The notes below the pieces were generated by a model. The model made no database searches. It was not told where the DNA came from and worked only from the letters and a program-made list of their open reading frames with translations. 64,000 bases of DNA. Origin: Limosilactobacillus secaliphilus (GTDB lineage: Bacteria; Bacillota; Bacilli; Lactobacillales; Lactobacillaceae). Both the position numbers and the translations under genes were made by a program. Where the stretch lies: NCBI RefSeq assembly GCF_001437055.1, contig NZ_JQBW01000004.1:222055-286054 (forward strand), given 5' to 3'. Below are positions 27,985 through 37,872 of the stretch, one piece after another. The stretch's first letter is position 1. Each line of letters starts with the position of its first letter.

Positions 27985-28905
27985 CTATTCAAAATAGCCT
28001 GTTCGATCCTTTGAGTAAACATGGCGTTGATATTTGACCCGCTTACGATACTCTGTCGGTGTCATCCCCGACCATTTCTTGAATTGCTTGCTAAAAATTG
28101 AACGGTTGGCTGCTCCAACTAGATAGGCAACTTGTTCAATTGAGTTGCCAGAGTACTCTAACAGCCGCTGTGCTTTTTGATACTTTTCCCGATTGATAAA
28201 GCGTAAGGGGGTGACCCCATAAACCTTCTTGAATACACGATGTCCATAGCCATTGCTCAAATGTAAGCTTGAACAAATATCCGCGAACGTAAACGCAGGG
28301 TCATTGTTTCGACTATTGACCCGATCCTGAATGGCCAATGCGATGTCTCGTGCCGTTTTGGCTTCCTTATCTGAAAATGGGAGCTGTTGAGTACCCCTTC
28401 CCGGCGTGATTTGATCAGTAATTGCGTCTAATTGCTGCAAATATTGGAGCAGAATGATCTCGATCTCTGCGCGTACCCTGAACTGGCTTTGCTGCTTTTT
28501 ATCGCGGCACAAATCAACAATCCGGGTCAGTGCTGCCCGGGATTTTTCTGCCAGAATCGAGTGGGCTGGGATCAGACGGTTGGTCAAGCTGCTGATGATT
28601 CGTGACCTTAACAAGACATTTTCAAAATCAAAATGCAAGCACATGTAGGTCAATGGGCGCTCCTTACTTGCATTCTTATTGGTATGCAATGTCCCTGGTG
28701 CAATCAATACCGCATCACCGGCGTTTAAAGTCAGCGGAAGTTGGTGACGAATGTTAGTTATCTGACTGCCATCAAGAATGACCATCAACTCTAAAACTTG
28801 GTGGCTCTGTTCAAAAAAGGACCACCCGCCGCTAACCGTATGCTGGTGACCGCCGAACATATATAGACCAGATTTAATCGTTGGAATCGATATAAATTCC
28901 TGCAT
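27985..28905 (-). CDS. AraC-family transcriptional regulator
   Basis: 306 residues from the ATG at 28905; a longer frame to 29004 would start inside the upstream terminator. An N-terminal cupin-like sensor domain (about 15-110, LTLNAGDAVLIAPGTLHTN) precedes two helix-turn-helix motifs at the C-terminus (about 200-290; FADICSSLHLSNGYGHRVFKK and IEQVAYLVGAANRSIFSKQFKKWSGMTPTEYRK). Likely activator of the adjacent transporter-esterase pair in response to a sugar (inference from position). Confidence 0.85.
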   Translation of the reverse strand: MQEFISIPTIKSGLYMFGGHQHTVSGGWSFFEQSHQVLELMVILDGSQITNIRHQLPLTLNAGDAVLIAPGTLHTNKNASKERPLTYMCLHFDFENVLLRSRIISSLTNRLIPAHSILAEKSRAALTRIVDLCRDKKQQSQFRVRAEIEIILLQYLQQLDAITDQITPGRGTQQLPFSDKEAKTARDIALAIQDRVNSRNNDPAFTFADICSSLHLSNGYGHRVFKKVYGVTPLRFINREKYQKAQRLLEYSGNSIEQVAYLVGAANRSIFSKQFKKWSGMTPTEYRKRVKYQRHVYSKDRTGYFE

Positions 28906-28990
28906 CTTACCATCCCTCGCTTTACAAGGCCTTATTATACGTCCGTTCCCATAAAAATATGACGATTTTGATGCCACCTCTTCTGCAGAA

Positions 28991-29030
28991 AAAAGGCAAG
29001 ACACCGCGCAATGCGGTGTCTTGCCTTTTG
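28991..29030 (-). terminator. Terminator of the malT-mapA-pgmB operon
   Basis: A long stem (AAGGCAAGACACCGC and complement) with a 5-base loop is followed on the minus strand by six T residues. Confidence 0.9.
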
Positions 29031-29092
29031 TAGATTTAATTAACGAAGGACTTAATTAGAGTGACATGCCAATTTGTTAAAAGACTTAGAAA

Positions 29093-29755
29093 TTAACCAA
29101 GCTGTTCTTTGATAGCGGCCAATGAAACTTCACTGGTGTCGTTAAACTTAACATCCGCGTCCTTTAAGTCGGCGCCAATGCCGATGGAAACTTCGCCAGC
29201 GCCGTTGATGGACTGGATCCCTGCCTGAGCGTCTTCCAGACCAGCAACTTGATTTGCCGGCAGCTTCATCAATTTAGCGGCAGCACTGTAGATTTCCGGA
29301 TCAGGCTTGCCATGCTTCAAGCTAGCCGGGTTAACGATGCCCTCAAAGTAGTCGGTAATCTGCAGATACTTCAAAACTTTCGGGGCGTTCTTGGAAGCTG
29401 ATGCTAAGACCATGTGGTAACCCTTGGCTTTTAATTCATCCAGGAAGTCTTTCATCCCTGGCAGAATGTCGGCTGGCGTCAGCGTGGCAACCAGCTTCAG
29501 GTAGTTGTCGTTCTTTTCGCTGGCCAATGCCAGTTTTTGTTCATCGGTGTAGTCATTTTCGTGACCACCGGCCTTCAAGATCTTCTCCAGCGAATCCATC
29601 CGGCTCACACCCTTTAAGCCATCAGCCAGTTCAGGCGTCCACTTGGTACCGACCTTGTCAGCTAATTGATGCCATGCTTGGCCATGAAAACGTGCCGTGT
29701 CGGCGATGACACCATCCAGATCAAAAGCAAATCCCTTTAAATCATCAAATTTCAT
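29093..29755 (-). CDS. pgmB: Beta-phosphoglucomutase
   Basis: 220 residues from the ATG at 29755 behind GGGAGG. HAD-superfamily: the nucleophile motif FDLDGVIADT, the cap with LKGVSRMDSLEKIL, VLASASKN and the GLEDAQAGIQSI acidic motif are all present. It converts beta-glucose 1-phosphate, made by maltose phosphorylase, to glucose 6-phosphate. It is the last gene of malT-mapA-pgmB. Confidence 0.95.
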   Translation of the reverse strand: MKFDDLKGFAFDLDGVIADTARFHGQAWHQLADKVGTKWTPELADGLKGVSRMDSLEKILKAGGHENDYTDEQKLALASEKNDNYLKLVATLTPADILPGMKDFLDELKAKGYHMVLASASKNAPKVLKYLQITDYFEGIVNPASLKHGKPDPEIYSAAAKLMKLPANQVAGLEDAQAGIQSINGAGEVSIGIGADLKDADVKFNDTSEVSLAAIKEQLG

Positions 29756-29776
29756 TGCTAATACCTCCCACAAGTA

Positions 29777-32029
29777 TTACTTCAATTCAACTTTCTTGCC
29801 ATTCAGGTCGATGGTGAGTGGATCACCAGAGACTAAGTCAATCTGGGTCCCATTCTGGTCAACCTTGACCTTCAGAATCCGGCCACGGAACATCTGACGG
29901 AATTGGTAAGAGTGCCACTTCTTCGGCAGGAATGGTGCGTAGTGCAATTCACCATTGCGTACCCGCATGCCAGCGAAGCCTTGAACAATGTCCAGCCAGC
30001 TACCAGTCATGGAAGTGATGTGCAGGCCGTCCGAGGTGTCGTTGTTGTAGTTGTCCAGGTCAAGCCGAGCGGACCGTTCATACAGTTCAACAGCCTTGTC
30101 TTCGTAGCCAATGTCTGAAGCAATGATGGAGTATACGGAGGCAGACAGGCTGGATTCGTGAACCGTGAATTGTTCGTAGAAGTCGAAGTTCTTCTTCTTT
30201 TCTTCCGGTGTGAAGTCGTCAATGAAGTCCCACAGACCTTGGATAACGTCACCCTGCTTGACGTATGGTGACCGCAAAATCTTATCCCATGACCAGTGTT
30301 GGTTCAGCGGCAGTTGGTCACTTGGAATTTCGGAAACCGGCGTCAGATCCTTGTCCAGGAAGCCGTCATTTTCAGGGAAGATGTCCTTTTGTGGGTCGTA
30401 AGGCAGGTACATGTTATCGGCAATGCCCTTCCAGCGGCGCTTTTCATCCTCTGAAACATTCAACTTCTTGGCAACGTCTGCGTCGACTTCACCCAGTACT
30501 TCCAGGGTGTAGTTCAAAGTCCACTTACATAAGAGGTTGGTGTACCAGTCGTTGTTAACGTTGTTGTCGTATTCGTCCGGGCCGGTAACCCCATGCAGCA
30601 TGTACTTGTTCTGCCGTTGTGAGTAGTGAACACGATCTGCCCAGAAACGAGAAATTTCGGTCAATACCTTAGCGCCTTCGTGCAGAACGTAGGACTTGTC
30701 GCCGGTGTACTTGGTGTACATGTAAATGGCAAAGGCAATGTCGCCATTCCGGTGGATTTCTTCAAAGGTGATTTCCCATTCGTTGTGGCATTCGATCCCA
30801 TTGAAGGTCACCATCGGGAACAGGGCCCCCTTCAGACCTTGTTCCTTTGCGTTGACGTAGGCGCCATCCAGTTGCTTGTAACGGTACATCAAGAGGTTGC
30901 GGGCAACTTCAGGGTTGGCAACCCCTAAGTAAACGGGGATGCAGTAAGCTTCGGTGTCCCAGTAAGTAGCACCACCGTACTTCTCGCCAGTGAAGCCCTT
31001 TGGTGAAATGTTCAAGCGGTAATCTTCGCCATAGTAAGTGGAGAAGAGCTGGAACAGGTTGAAACGAATCCCTTGTTGGGCACCCTCATCACCATCAATT
31101 TGTACATCGGACTTGGCCCAGCGGTTGGCCCATTCCTTGACGTGCGGTGCCAGCAGGTCGTCAAAACTCTGTGAATCAAGCTGGTCGCTCAATTCATCCA
31201 GGTGCTTCTCAATGGCTGCTTCTGAATCGAAGTCCCGTGAAGTAACAACCACGGTCCGCTTTTCGAAGTTGATCTCCTGACCTTGTGCCACAGTGCCGGC
31301 AAAGCTGTTGTAGGCATCCTTTTCGTCGGTACCGTCACCCGTGTGGTCTAAGTCCGTCTTCGTGGTCGTCTGCATGCCTACCGTGAACTGTGGGGTGCCA
31401 AAGTCGTTCTTCTTCGTTTCGGACGTCAATTCGGCGTGTTCACCCTTGGCACTCTTATTCAGGACCATCCAGAACTGTTCATCGTAGTTGGCGTCTTCGT
31501 TGTACACGTCCGCGTCAATCATGCTGGTGATTTCAACCTTCGCGTCACCATTGCCCAGGTTCTTGACGTGCAGGCGTTGACCAACCAATTCCTTCTGCAC
31601 GGCGGAAACAAAGCGTTCGAAGGAGAAGTGCATTTCGGTGCCGCCGATTTCAACGCTGAATTCACGGGTTAAGACGCCCCGCTTCATATCCAGATCCAGC
31701 TTGAAGTTCTTTGGTGTCTGCTTAGCCAGGTCCAGTTGTTCGCCGTTGACCTTGATGACTAACTTCAGGAAGTTGACGGCATTGATCATCTTACCGAAGT
31801 ACTTCGGATAACCATTCTTCCACCAACCAACACGGGTCTTGTCAGGGAACCAAACCCCGCCAAGGTAAACACCCTGCATGTGGTCGCCGGTATAACCTTC
31901 TTCAAAGAAGCCCCGCATACCAAGGTTTTCGTTGGCTAAGCTGGTCATTGATTCCTGCAGGCGCTTGTCTTCAGGAGACCATTTAGTAGTCGCAACATGC
32001 CATGGAGCAATATCAAATGTTTGTTTCAT
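29777..32029 (-). CDS. mapA: Maltose phosphorylase (GH65)
   Basis: 750 residues, the usual length of GH65 phosphorylases. It has an N-terminal beta-sandwich and a central alpha/alpha barrel with YGGATYWDTEAYCIPVYLG and the catalytic acid in GVTGPDEYDNN. The N-terminal segment with DHMQGVYLGGVWFPDKTRVGWWKNG is typical of lactobacillus maltose phosphorylase. It splits maltose with phosphate into glucose and beta-glucose 1-phosphate, saving ATP. It lies between malT and pgmB, 21 bases before the latter. Another GH65 disaccharide phosphorylase is possible, but the neighbours fit maltose. Confidence 0.93.
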   Translation of the reverse strand: MKQTFDIAPWHVATTKWSPEDKRLQESMTSLANENLGMRGFFEEGYTGDHMQGVYLGGVWFPDKTRVGWWKNGYPKYFGKMINAVNFLKLVIKVNGEQLDLAKQTPKNFKLDLDMKRGVLTREFSVEIGGTEMHFSFERFVSAVQKELVGQRLHVKNLGNGDAKVEITSMIDADVYNEDANYDEQFWMVLNKSAKGEHAELTSETKKNDFGTPQFTVGMQTTTKTDLDHTGDGTDEKDAYNSFAGTVAQGQEINFEKRTVVVTSRDFDSEAAIEKHLDELSDQLDSQSFDDLLAPHVKEWANRWAKSDVQIDGDEGAQQGIRFNLFQLFSTYYGEDYRLNISPKGFTGEKYGGATYWDTEAYCIPVYLGVANPEVARNLLMYRYKQLDGAYVNAKEQGLKGALFPMVTFNGIECHNEWEITFEEIHRNGDIAFAIYMYTKYTGDKSYVLHEGAKVLTEISRFWADRVHYSQRQNKYMLHGVTGPDEYDNNVNNDWYTNLLCKWTLNYTLEVLGEVDADVAKKLNVSEDEKRRWKGIADNMYLPYDPQKDIFPENDGFLDKDLTPVSEIPSDQLPLNQHWSWDKILRSPYVKQGDVIQGLWDFIDDFTPEEKKKNFDFYEQFTVHESSLSASVYSIIASDIGYEDKAVELYERSARLDLDNYNNDTSDGLHITSMTGSWLDIVQGFAGMRVRNGELHYAPFLPKKWHSYQFRQMFRGRILKVKVDQNGTQIDLVSGDPLTIDLNGKKVELK

Positions 32030-32084
32030 TGTCTGAATCCTCTCTTCTGATGAATGTAAAGTGACTGATCAATTCTCTAAATAA

Positions 32085-33431
32085 CTATTTGACGTATGTT
32101 TCGTGAATTGCACTAACCGATAATCCGGCCAAGACCATGATGATGCCGGCAAAGATAAACATGTGCGCCTGTGAGTGACCCAGCAGTGGGAACAGGGAAA
32201 AACTCAACAGTGAAGCCACAATCTGTGGGAAACAGATGGAACCGTTGAACAAGCCCAGATAAGTCCCCATGTGTTTGCCAGACAAGGCGTTGGTAACAAT
32301 CGTTAATGGGTAAGTGTTCATCGCAGCCCAGGCAATGCCGACCAGGATGAAGGAAAATACCAAGGCGCTTTGACTGTGGATGAAGAACACGGACAAGAAG
32401 CCGATCGCACCCAACAGCAGGCTGCCGGCATATCCCAGCTTGTGGTCCTTGTTTGGCACCTTAGCCAAAACGTATGACCAGACAACGGCGGCGATTGATT
32501 GAACGGCGGCTAACACACCGTACCAGTTACCAGCGGCTTGATAACCCGCACTGCTGGCGTTGGTCGTGCCCCAAACGTTGTTGGCAATCGCACCCACGGA
32601 GTAAGTCCACAGGTATTGGAAGGCAAACCAGCAGAAGAATTGGACCAAGGTAACCGTCCAGAAGGCCTTTGGTGCGTGCCGCAGCAGCGTGAACCAGTTG
32701 CCGCCTTCCTTATTATCTTGTTCCGAAATGCCGTGATACTTAGCGTAAGTTGCTGGATCGTATTCATGAACACGCAACACAGTAAATAAACTCGTAATAA
32801 CCAACAGTGCCGCGCCAACGTAGAAGGAAATGACCACTGATTGCGGAACGACCCCCTTCTTATCGGTGTTTGGCACCCCAAACATTGTCAATAAGAACGG
32901 AAAGACAGCGGCCAGAACCGCACCGGTGTTGGAAAGGAAACTTTGAATCCCGTATGCATAACTTTTCTGGTCGTCATTGACCATGTCGCCCACCATCATC
33001 TTGAATGGCTGCATGGCAACGTTTGAAGACAAGTCCAGAAAGGCAACGGTGATGGCACCAAACCACAGGGCGGCCAATGATCCATAACCGAAGCCAAAAC
33101 TACCAGAGTTCGGCAACAAGAGCATGACGATCACGGCCACAACCGTTCCTAACAGCAGGTAAGGAAGCCGCCGACCACCAAGCTTTGGTGCCCAGGTCCG
33201 GTCAGAATAGTAGCCAATGATTGGCTGCACGATCAAACCAGCCAGTGGTGGCAGGATAAAGAACCAGCCCAGGTTGTTCGGGTCAGCACCGATCGTTTGA
33301 AAGATCCGACTCATTTGCGAACTTTGTAAAGTAAACGCAGTCTGTACACCAAGAAAGCCAAAGTTGATCATCCAAATAAGACTTTTGGGCAGTATCGGTA
33401 ATCCGGTACTCGTATCATTTTTTTGACTCAT
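32085..33431 (-). CDS. malT: Maltose transporter, SLC45/GPH-like MFS protein
   Basis: 448 residues with about 12 membrane segments. The early motif NNLGWFFILPPLAGLIVQPIIGYYSDRTW and GRRLPYLLLG resemble the sucrose/maltose:H+ symporters found beside maltose phosphorylase in lactobacilli. It is first in the operon malT-mapA-pgmB, behind a promoter covered by two LacI-type operators and followed by a cre site. The substrate assignment rests on the operon. Confidence 0.85.
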   Translation of the reverse strand: MSQKNDTSTGLPILPKSLIWMINFGFLGVQTAFTLQSSQMSRIFQTIGADPNNLGWFFILPPLAGLIVQPIIGYYSDRTWAPKLGGRRLPYLLLGTVVAVIVMLLLPNSGSFGFGYGSLAALWFGAITVAFLDLSSNVAMQPFKMMVGDMVNDDQKSYAYGIQSFLSNTGAVLAAVFPFLLTMFGVPNTDKKGVVPQSVVISFYVGAALLVITSLFTVLRVHEYDPATYAKYHGISEQDNKEGGNWFTLLRHAPKAFWTVTLVQFFCWFAFQYLWTYSVGAIANNVWGTTNASSAGYQAAGNWYGVLAAVQSIAAVVWSYVLAKVPNKDHKLGYAGSLLLGAIGFLSVFFIHSQSALVFSFILVGIAWAAMNTYPLTIVTNALSGKHMGTYLGLFNGSICFPQIVASLLSFSLFPLLGHSQAHMFIFAGIIMVLAGLSVSAIHETYVK

Positions 33432-33457
33432 TCAATACACTCCTCTTTTGCGTTTGA

Positions 33458-33471
33458 TGAAAGCGCTTTTA
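33458..33471 (-). promoter_or_regulatory. cre site (CcpA) upstream of malT
   Basis: TGAAAGCGCTTTTA contains the palindrome AAAGCGCTTT and fits the catabolite-response consensus. It lies just downstream of the predicted transcription start, where CcpA would act as a roadblock. Confidence 0.75.
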
Positions 33472-33483
33472 CTTAACGCTATT

Positions 33484-33522
33484 AATATAGCAAACGTTTG
33501 CATTTTGTGCAACCGTTTGCAC
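33484..33522 (-). promoter_or_regulatory. malT promoter overlapped by two LacI-type operators
   Basis: On the minus strand the -35 TTGCAC (33512-33507) and -10 TATATT (33489-33484) are 17 bases apart. Two palindromes occupy it: GCAAACGTTTGC (33490-33501), filling the spacer, and GTGCAACCGTTTGCAC (33507-33522), covering the -35. Their centres are 19 bp apart. Binding by the LacI-family protein encoded next door is the obvious inference. Confidence 0.82.
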
Positions 33523-33582
33523 AAACTTTTTTCGATTTTTAAGTGAATATTGATTTACTTATTTAAGTTGCCCATATAAAAC

Positions 33583-33625
33583 AAAAAAGCGCGACCGAAG
33601 TCAGATGGGCTTCAAAATCGTGCTC
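33583..33625 (-). terminator. Terminator of the LacI regulator gene
   Basis: GAGCACGA pairs imperfectly with TCGCGCTT around a large loop, followed by six T residues on the minus strand, directly after the gene stop. Confidence 0.65.
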
Positions 33626-33627
33626 TA

Positions 33628-34557
33628 TTAGATGAAACGATATGGTACGTAGAGGTGATTTCTGCGCTTCTTGAACAGCACTTTAACCGCCGCCTGGCCT
33701 AGCTTCCGCGGTTGCAAGTCGATCACCTGACCATCATGAAAAAGGATCTGCATCCACTGGCTGTTGTTGAAGCAGATGACCGGAATATTCAACGGACGCA
33801 GGCGCTGGGCGTGCTTAATATATAAAACATCATCCGCAAACACCAGGCCGTCCACTTGGGGATGAGAACGCAGGTATTTTGTAATCGAGAACTCATCGTC
33901 CACTTGCAGTTTGGTGGCCGTCAGCTTTTGGCCCTTCATCACCGCCAAATATCCCGTTAACCGGCTCTTTTCGAAGGACTTTTCTTGTGTCGACATCACA
34001 AACGCCGGTTGACTGACCCCTGACTGGGCCAGTATCCGCTCCGTCGCTTCACGCCCTACCTTCACGTTATCGTTATCCACGAAACGGTCGGTCGCCGCAA
34101 TGGGCTGACCAACGATCGTGAACCGCAGCTTGTGTGCCCGCAGGTATTGGGTGACCGGGTCATTAGGATCGGAGTACAAAAGAACAAAATATTCGACCCT
34201 GATCTGGTCCACCATGGATTCGACTTGGCGCATCAATTCTTTTTGATCCTGGGTCACCGCGACCATCATTTCAAAGTCTTTCTTCTGCAGCTCTTCGCTG
34301 ATCCCCCGCATGATGTCGATATGGAAGGGGTTGGCTGGCGTGTTGGCCTCCATAATGGGAAAGATGACGCCGACGATGTTTGCATGGCCCCGGGTGAGGT
34401 TTTGCGCGGAAAAATTCGGCTTGTAACCCAATTTCTTAGCCACAGCTTGAACGTGCTGGCGGGTCTGCTCACTAATCCGCGAATTGTTGTTTAATGCCCG
34501 CGAGGCTGTCGAAACCGAGACTCCCGCTTCCTTGGCAATATTTTTAATCGTGACCAC
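33628..34557 (-). CDS. malR: LacI-family regulator, MalR-like
   Basis: GTG start at 34557 behind GGGGGAAAG; 309 residues, slightly short for the family. The N-terminal helix-turn-helix (TIKNIAKEAGVSVSTASRALNN) and hinge (KPNFSAQNLTRG) are complete. The effector domain follows to a short C-terminus (KKRRNHLYVPYRF). It is encoded next to malT, whose promoter carries two LacI-type palindromes, so a maltose-operon repressor is likely. Effector identity is inferred from position only. Confidence 0.85.
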   Translation of the reverse strand: MVTIKNIAKEAGVSVSTASRALNNNSRISEQTRQHVQAVAKKLGYKPNFSAQNLTRGHANIVGVIFPIMEANTPANPFHIDIMRGISEELQKKDFEMMVAVTQDQKELMRQVESMVDQIRVEYFVLLYSDPNDPVTQYLRAHKLRFTIVGQPIAATDRFVDNDNVKVGREATERILAQSGVSQPAFVMSTQEKSFEKSRLTGYLAVMKGQKLTATKLQVDDEFSITKYLRSHPQVDGLVFADDVLYIKHAQRLRPLNIPVICFNNSQWMQILFHDGQVIDLQPRKLGQAAVKVLFKKRRNHLYVPYRFI

Positions 34558-34629
34558 GTGCTTTCCCCCGTTTCCCGTTAATCTTTTTTATTCTATCAGT
34601 TTATGCACAAAGGCAAAAGGGCAAAAATG

Positions 34630-34727
34630 AAGGGGCCGTGACATAAAGCTATATATAATCAGAAGTGCTCTCGCATAGTAAAAAAGAGCTCCAGTGTCCG
34701 GAAGATCCGAATACTGGAGCTCTATTA
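34630..34727. repeat. Intergenic palindromic element, copy 2
   Basis: It begins GGGGCCGTGACATAAAGCTAT and ends in a long hairpin (34686-34722). Start and layout resemble copy 1 at 6710-6855, although the two are not identical. Confidence 0.35.
34681..34723 (-). terminator. Terminator of dut-radA-yacL
   Basis: GAGCTCCAGT and ACTGGAGCTC with an inner TCCGGA/TCCG stem form a strong hairpin followed by T residues on the minus strand. Confidence 0.85.
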
Positions 34728-34761
34728 GTGCTTGCGACGATTCGCCAACTAGCTAATCGTT

Positions 34762-35919
34762 TTATGATTTTTTCTTGTCGTTGTTTGAATGATCGGCGCC
34801 CTTCTTGTCACCGTGATCATCGCCAATCCCGCGAGTCGAGTGGGACGGCCGGGCAAAGATCATGCGACCGGCATCCGTCTGCAAGGCACTGGTGACTTCC
34901 ACGTTGATGAGCTGATTCATGTAGAAGCGACCATCTTCGACCACGACCATCGTGCCGTCGTCCAAGTAGGCCACCCCTTGCTGACGTTCGGTCCCCTTCT
35001 TAACCACCGTGACTTCCAGGTGTTGGCCCGGAATGACCCGTGGCCGCAGAGACTTGGCCAGGTTATTAATGTTCAAGACCTGGACGTTTTGGAATTGGAT
35101 GACCTTATTCAGGTTCCAATCGTTGGTCACGATCACCCCGTCAACCTTCTTGGCTAAGGCGATCAACTTGCTGTCTACTTCGGGAATGTCTTCAAAGTCG
35201 CCCTCATACATTTCAATGGGCACGATCTTTTCCTTGCGCAATTTATTCAGAATGTCCAAACCGCGCCGGCCCCGCACCCGCTTGATGCTGTCGCCGGAAT
35301 CGGCAATGTACTGCAGCTCATACAAGACGAAGTTGGGAACCAATAATGTCCCTTCCAGAAAACCGGTCTTGGCCAGGTCGTAAATCCGGCCATCGATCAG
35401 GATGTTGGTGTCCAAAATCTTGTAGTGGTGGTAGTTATTGTCCTGCCGCTTGATGATCGAGCCATCCTGGGCGTTGTACTTTGGCGGCCGTCTGAGAGTC
35501 AGCAGGCCCTTCCATTCATCCAGACGGGTCGTCCCCAACCGGAAGCCGAAGTAACTAAAGATCACCATCAAGAGGATCGGTACTACGTTGTTAACCACGG
35601 GGATGGACAAACGCCATAATGGAATCGAAATTAAAATTGCAAGAATTAACCCCACGATCGTCAGCAAAGCACCGAACAACAGGTAGATCGGGCTCTTTTG
35701 GGTCAGGTATTTTTCAACCCGCTGCGTGCTGGCCAAAATCCAGTTCGTCAGTGTCAATGACAAGAGCCAGAAGATCACTGCCCCAATGACAACATCCGCA
35801 GCCACCATCAACGCCGGCGCAATGTTGACACCGATAGCTGGCCACAATGGTCCTAAGTAGTAGTAACCAATTGCCGCACCAAATAATACAAATAAAATTC
35901 GGATAAATCCTTTCCGCAT
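34762..35919 (-). CDS. yacL: PIN/TRAM domain membrane protein YacL
   Basis: 385 residues. Four hydrophobic segments (about 1-130) precede a PIN domain (about 170-290; ILDTNILIDGRIYDL and IVTNDWNLNKV carry acidic residues of PIN nucleases) and a TRAM RNA-binding domain (about 300-355; PGQHLEVTVVKKGTERQQGVAYLDDGTMVVVE). The tail is highly charged. This is the standard Firmicute YacL, encoded after radA. The nuclease activity and its RNA target are not established from the sequence. Confidence 0.9.
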   Translation of the reverse strand: MRKGFIRILFVLFGAAIGYYYLGPLWPAIGVNIAPALMVAADVVIGAVIFWLLSLTLTNWILASTQRVEKYLTQKSPIYLLFGALLTIVGLILAILISIPLWRLSIPVVNNVVPILLMVIFSYFGFRLGTTRLDEWKGLLTLRRPPKYNAQDGSIIKRQDNNYHHYKILDTNILIDGRIYDLAKTGFLEGTLLVPNFVLYELQYIADSGDSIKRVRGRRGLDILNKLRKEKIVPIEMYEGDFEDIPEVDSKLIALAKKVDGVIVTNDWNLNKVIQFQNVQVLNINNLAKSLRPRVIPGQHLEVTVVKKGTERQQGVAYLDDGTMVVVEDGRFYMNQLINVEVTSALQTDAGRMIFARPSHSTRGIGDDHGDKKGADHSNNDKKKS

Positions 35920-35940
35920 CGGTTAACCTCCTTTCTTAAT

Positions 35941-37314
35941 TTATGACAAAGCTAATTTTAATGCTTCACCGATGGTTGTTACACCAATAATTTGAATCTT
36001 TTCATGCGGGTCCCAGCCCTGCAGGTTGTTCTTCGGCACGAATATCCGCCGGAAACCAAGCTTGGCTGCCTCACGAACCCGCTGTTCAATCCGGTTGACC
36101 CGGCGAATCTCACCAGTCAACCCGACTTCGCCAACAAAGGCGTCGGTCGGCCGCGTTCCCTTATCACGGTAGCTGGAGGCAATGGCAACGGCAATCGCCA
36201 AGTCAATTGCCGGTTCATCCAGTTTGACACCACCAGCGGCTTTCAAGTAGGCGTCCTGGTTTTGCAACAAGAGGTTGGCTCGCTTCTCCAAGACCGCCAT
36301 GATTAAGGAAACCCGGTTGCGGTTCAGGCCTGTCGCCGTTCGTTGGGCATTGCCGAAAACGGATGGCGTGATCAACGCTTGAATTTCGACCAGAATCGGC
36401 CGCGTCCCTTCCAAGGAAACCACGACCGCCGAACCGGTAGCGTCCTTTAAACGTTCTTCCAGAAAGATTTCGGACGGGTTGGCAACTTCCTTTAAACCGT
36501 CGCTGTGCATCTCGAAGATCCCCAGCTCGTTGGTTGACCCAAACCGGTTCTTCACCGACCGTAAAATCCGGTAGGTGTGGTGCAAGTCACCCTCAAAGTA
36601 TAGAACCGTGTCCACCATGTGCTCAAGGATTTTGGGACCGGCAAGCACGCCACCCTTAGTGACATGCCCAACCACGAAGACGGTAATGTTCTTGCCCTTG
36701 GCCACCTGCATTAATTGGGCGGTCACCGCACGGATCTGGGAGACACTGCCGATTGCGGAGGTCACGTCGGTCGCCTGCATGGTCTGCACCGAGTCGATAA
36801 TGACGTACTCAGGGTTCAGATTGTCAATCGTGGCACGGATACTGTCCATGTTGGTCTCCGGATAGATGTAAAAGTCGTCCCCGGCGACACCCAGTCGTTC
36901 CGCACGCATCTTGATTTGGGTGGCACTCTCTTCGCCGGACACGTACAAAACCGAATGGCCCTCGGCACTCAGTTGGCCGGACACCTGCAAAAGCAAGGTC
37001 GACTTACCGATACCCGGATCACCACCGATCAGCACCAGGGAACCGGGCACGATGCCGCCACCCAAGACCCGGTTGAATTCCTCTAGCTTCGTCTTGACCC
37101 GTGGCGTTTCATGCGTGTTGATTTCATTTAACCGCTCTGGTTTGGCCACGATACCGGTCAAAGTCGTTGTGGTCGTCTGCGGCTTTTTCACCGTTGTCTG
37201 ATCAACTTCTTCAACCAGGGTGTTCCACTGACCACAATTGGGACAGCGGCCCAGGTAACGGGGTGACGTGTAGCCACAGTTTTGGCAAACATAATGTGTT
37301 TTTGCTTTGGCCAT
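35941..37314 (-). CDS. radA: DNA repair protein RadA/Sms
   Basis: 457 residues from the second of two adjacent ATGs. An N-terminal four-cysteine zinc finger (CQNCG ... CPNCGQWN), a RecA-like core with Walker [11 protein letters not shown], the family motif KNRFGSTNE, and a Lon-protease-like C-terminal domain are present. RadA is a helicase that helps branch migration in recombination and transformation. It is co-transcribed with dut (21-base gap) and yacL. Confidence 0.96.
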   Translation of the reverse strand: MAKAKTHYVCQNCGYTSPRYLGRCPNCGQWNTLVEEVDQTTVKKPQTTTTTLTGIVAKPERLNEINTHETPRVKTKLEEFNRVLGGGIVPGSLVLIGGDPGIGKSTLLLQVSGQLSAEGHSVLYVSGEESATQIKMRAERLGVAGDDFYIYPETNMDSIRATIDNLNPEYVIIDSVQTMQATDVTSAIGSVSQIRAVTAQLMQVAKGKNITVFVVGHVTKGGVLAGPKILEHMVDTVLYFEGDLHHTYRILRSVKNRFGSTNELGIFEMHSDGLKEVANPSEIFLEERLKDATGSAVVVSLEGTRPILVEIQALITPSVFGNAQRTATGLNRNRVSLIMAVLEKRANLLLQNQDAYLKAAGGVKLDEPAIDLAIAVAIASSYRDKGTRPTDAFVGEVGLTGEIRRVNRIEQRVREAAKLGFRRIFVPKNNLQGWDPHEKIQIIGVTTIGEALKLALS

Positions 37315-37335
37315 CATCAGCCTTCTTTCTCGTCG

Positions 37336-37872
37336 TTAACGCTTGGTTGAACCGAAACCGCCAACCCGCTGAATTTGGGGTTTGGCCTCGTCGTCAGCCG
37401 TCAAGTATGGGACAAATATCCCCTGCGCAATCCGGTCGCCCTTCTTGATCCGGTAATCAGTCAAGCCGTAGTTGATCAGCTGAACGAAGATTTCCCCTTC
37501 ATTGTTCGGGTTGTTGTAGTAATCGGCGTCAATGATTCCGACACCGTTTGGCAAAATCAGCCGCCGCTTGAAAGGACCGCTGGACCGGTTGAACAGCATC
37601 AGTACTTCGTCGGGCTGCATATAAGCTTTAATTCCCGTTGGCACCAGATAGGGCTGCAAGGACTGATCAGCCAGCAAGGCCTTTTCGTCATTTAACTGGT
37701 TGCCCTTGCGTAAGTGGCGCAATGCCTTTAAGAATGACCGCTTCCAGATGGACGGGAGAACAAAGTCTTCTGCTGCTTGAAAGTCGTAACCGGCCGCCTG
37801 CTTCGTCTGCCGCTTGGGCAGCTCCAGGCCTTGATCACGCTTCGTGGAAACAATCTCAAACCCACGTTTCAC
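37336..37872 (-). CDS. dut: dUTP diphosphatase (dUTPase-like)
   Basis: 178 residues, longer than classical 145-residue dUTPases because of an insertion near residues 40-70. Motifs are visible: AAGYDFQAAED, FNRSSGPFKRRLILPNGVGIIDADYYNN, RIKKGDRIAQGIF and the C-terminal RVGGFGSTKR that closes over the nucleotide. It hydrolyses dUTP to dUMP and pyrophosphate, keeping uracil out of DNA. First gene of the dut-radA-yacL unit. Confidence 0.92.
   Translation of the reverse strand: MKRGFEIVSTKRDQGLELPKRQTKQAAGYDFQAAEDFVLPSIWKRSFLKALRHLRKGNQLNDEKALLADQSLQPYLVPTGIKAYMQPDEVLMLFNRSSGPFKRRLILPNGVGIIDADYYNNPNNEGEIFVQLINYGLTDYRIKKGDRIAQGIFVPYLTADDEAKPQIQRVGGFGSTKR

Noticed and set aside
28906..29004. Upstream start of the AraC regulator
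   Set aside because: The extension begins inside the terminator of the pgmB operon and does not look like the sensor domain.
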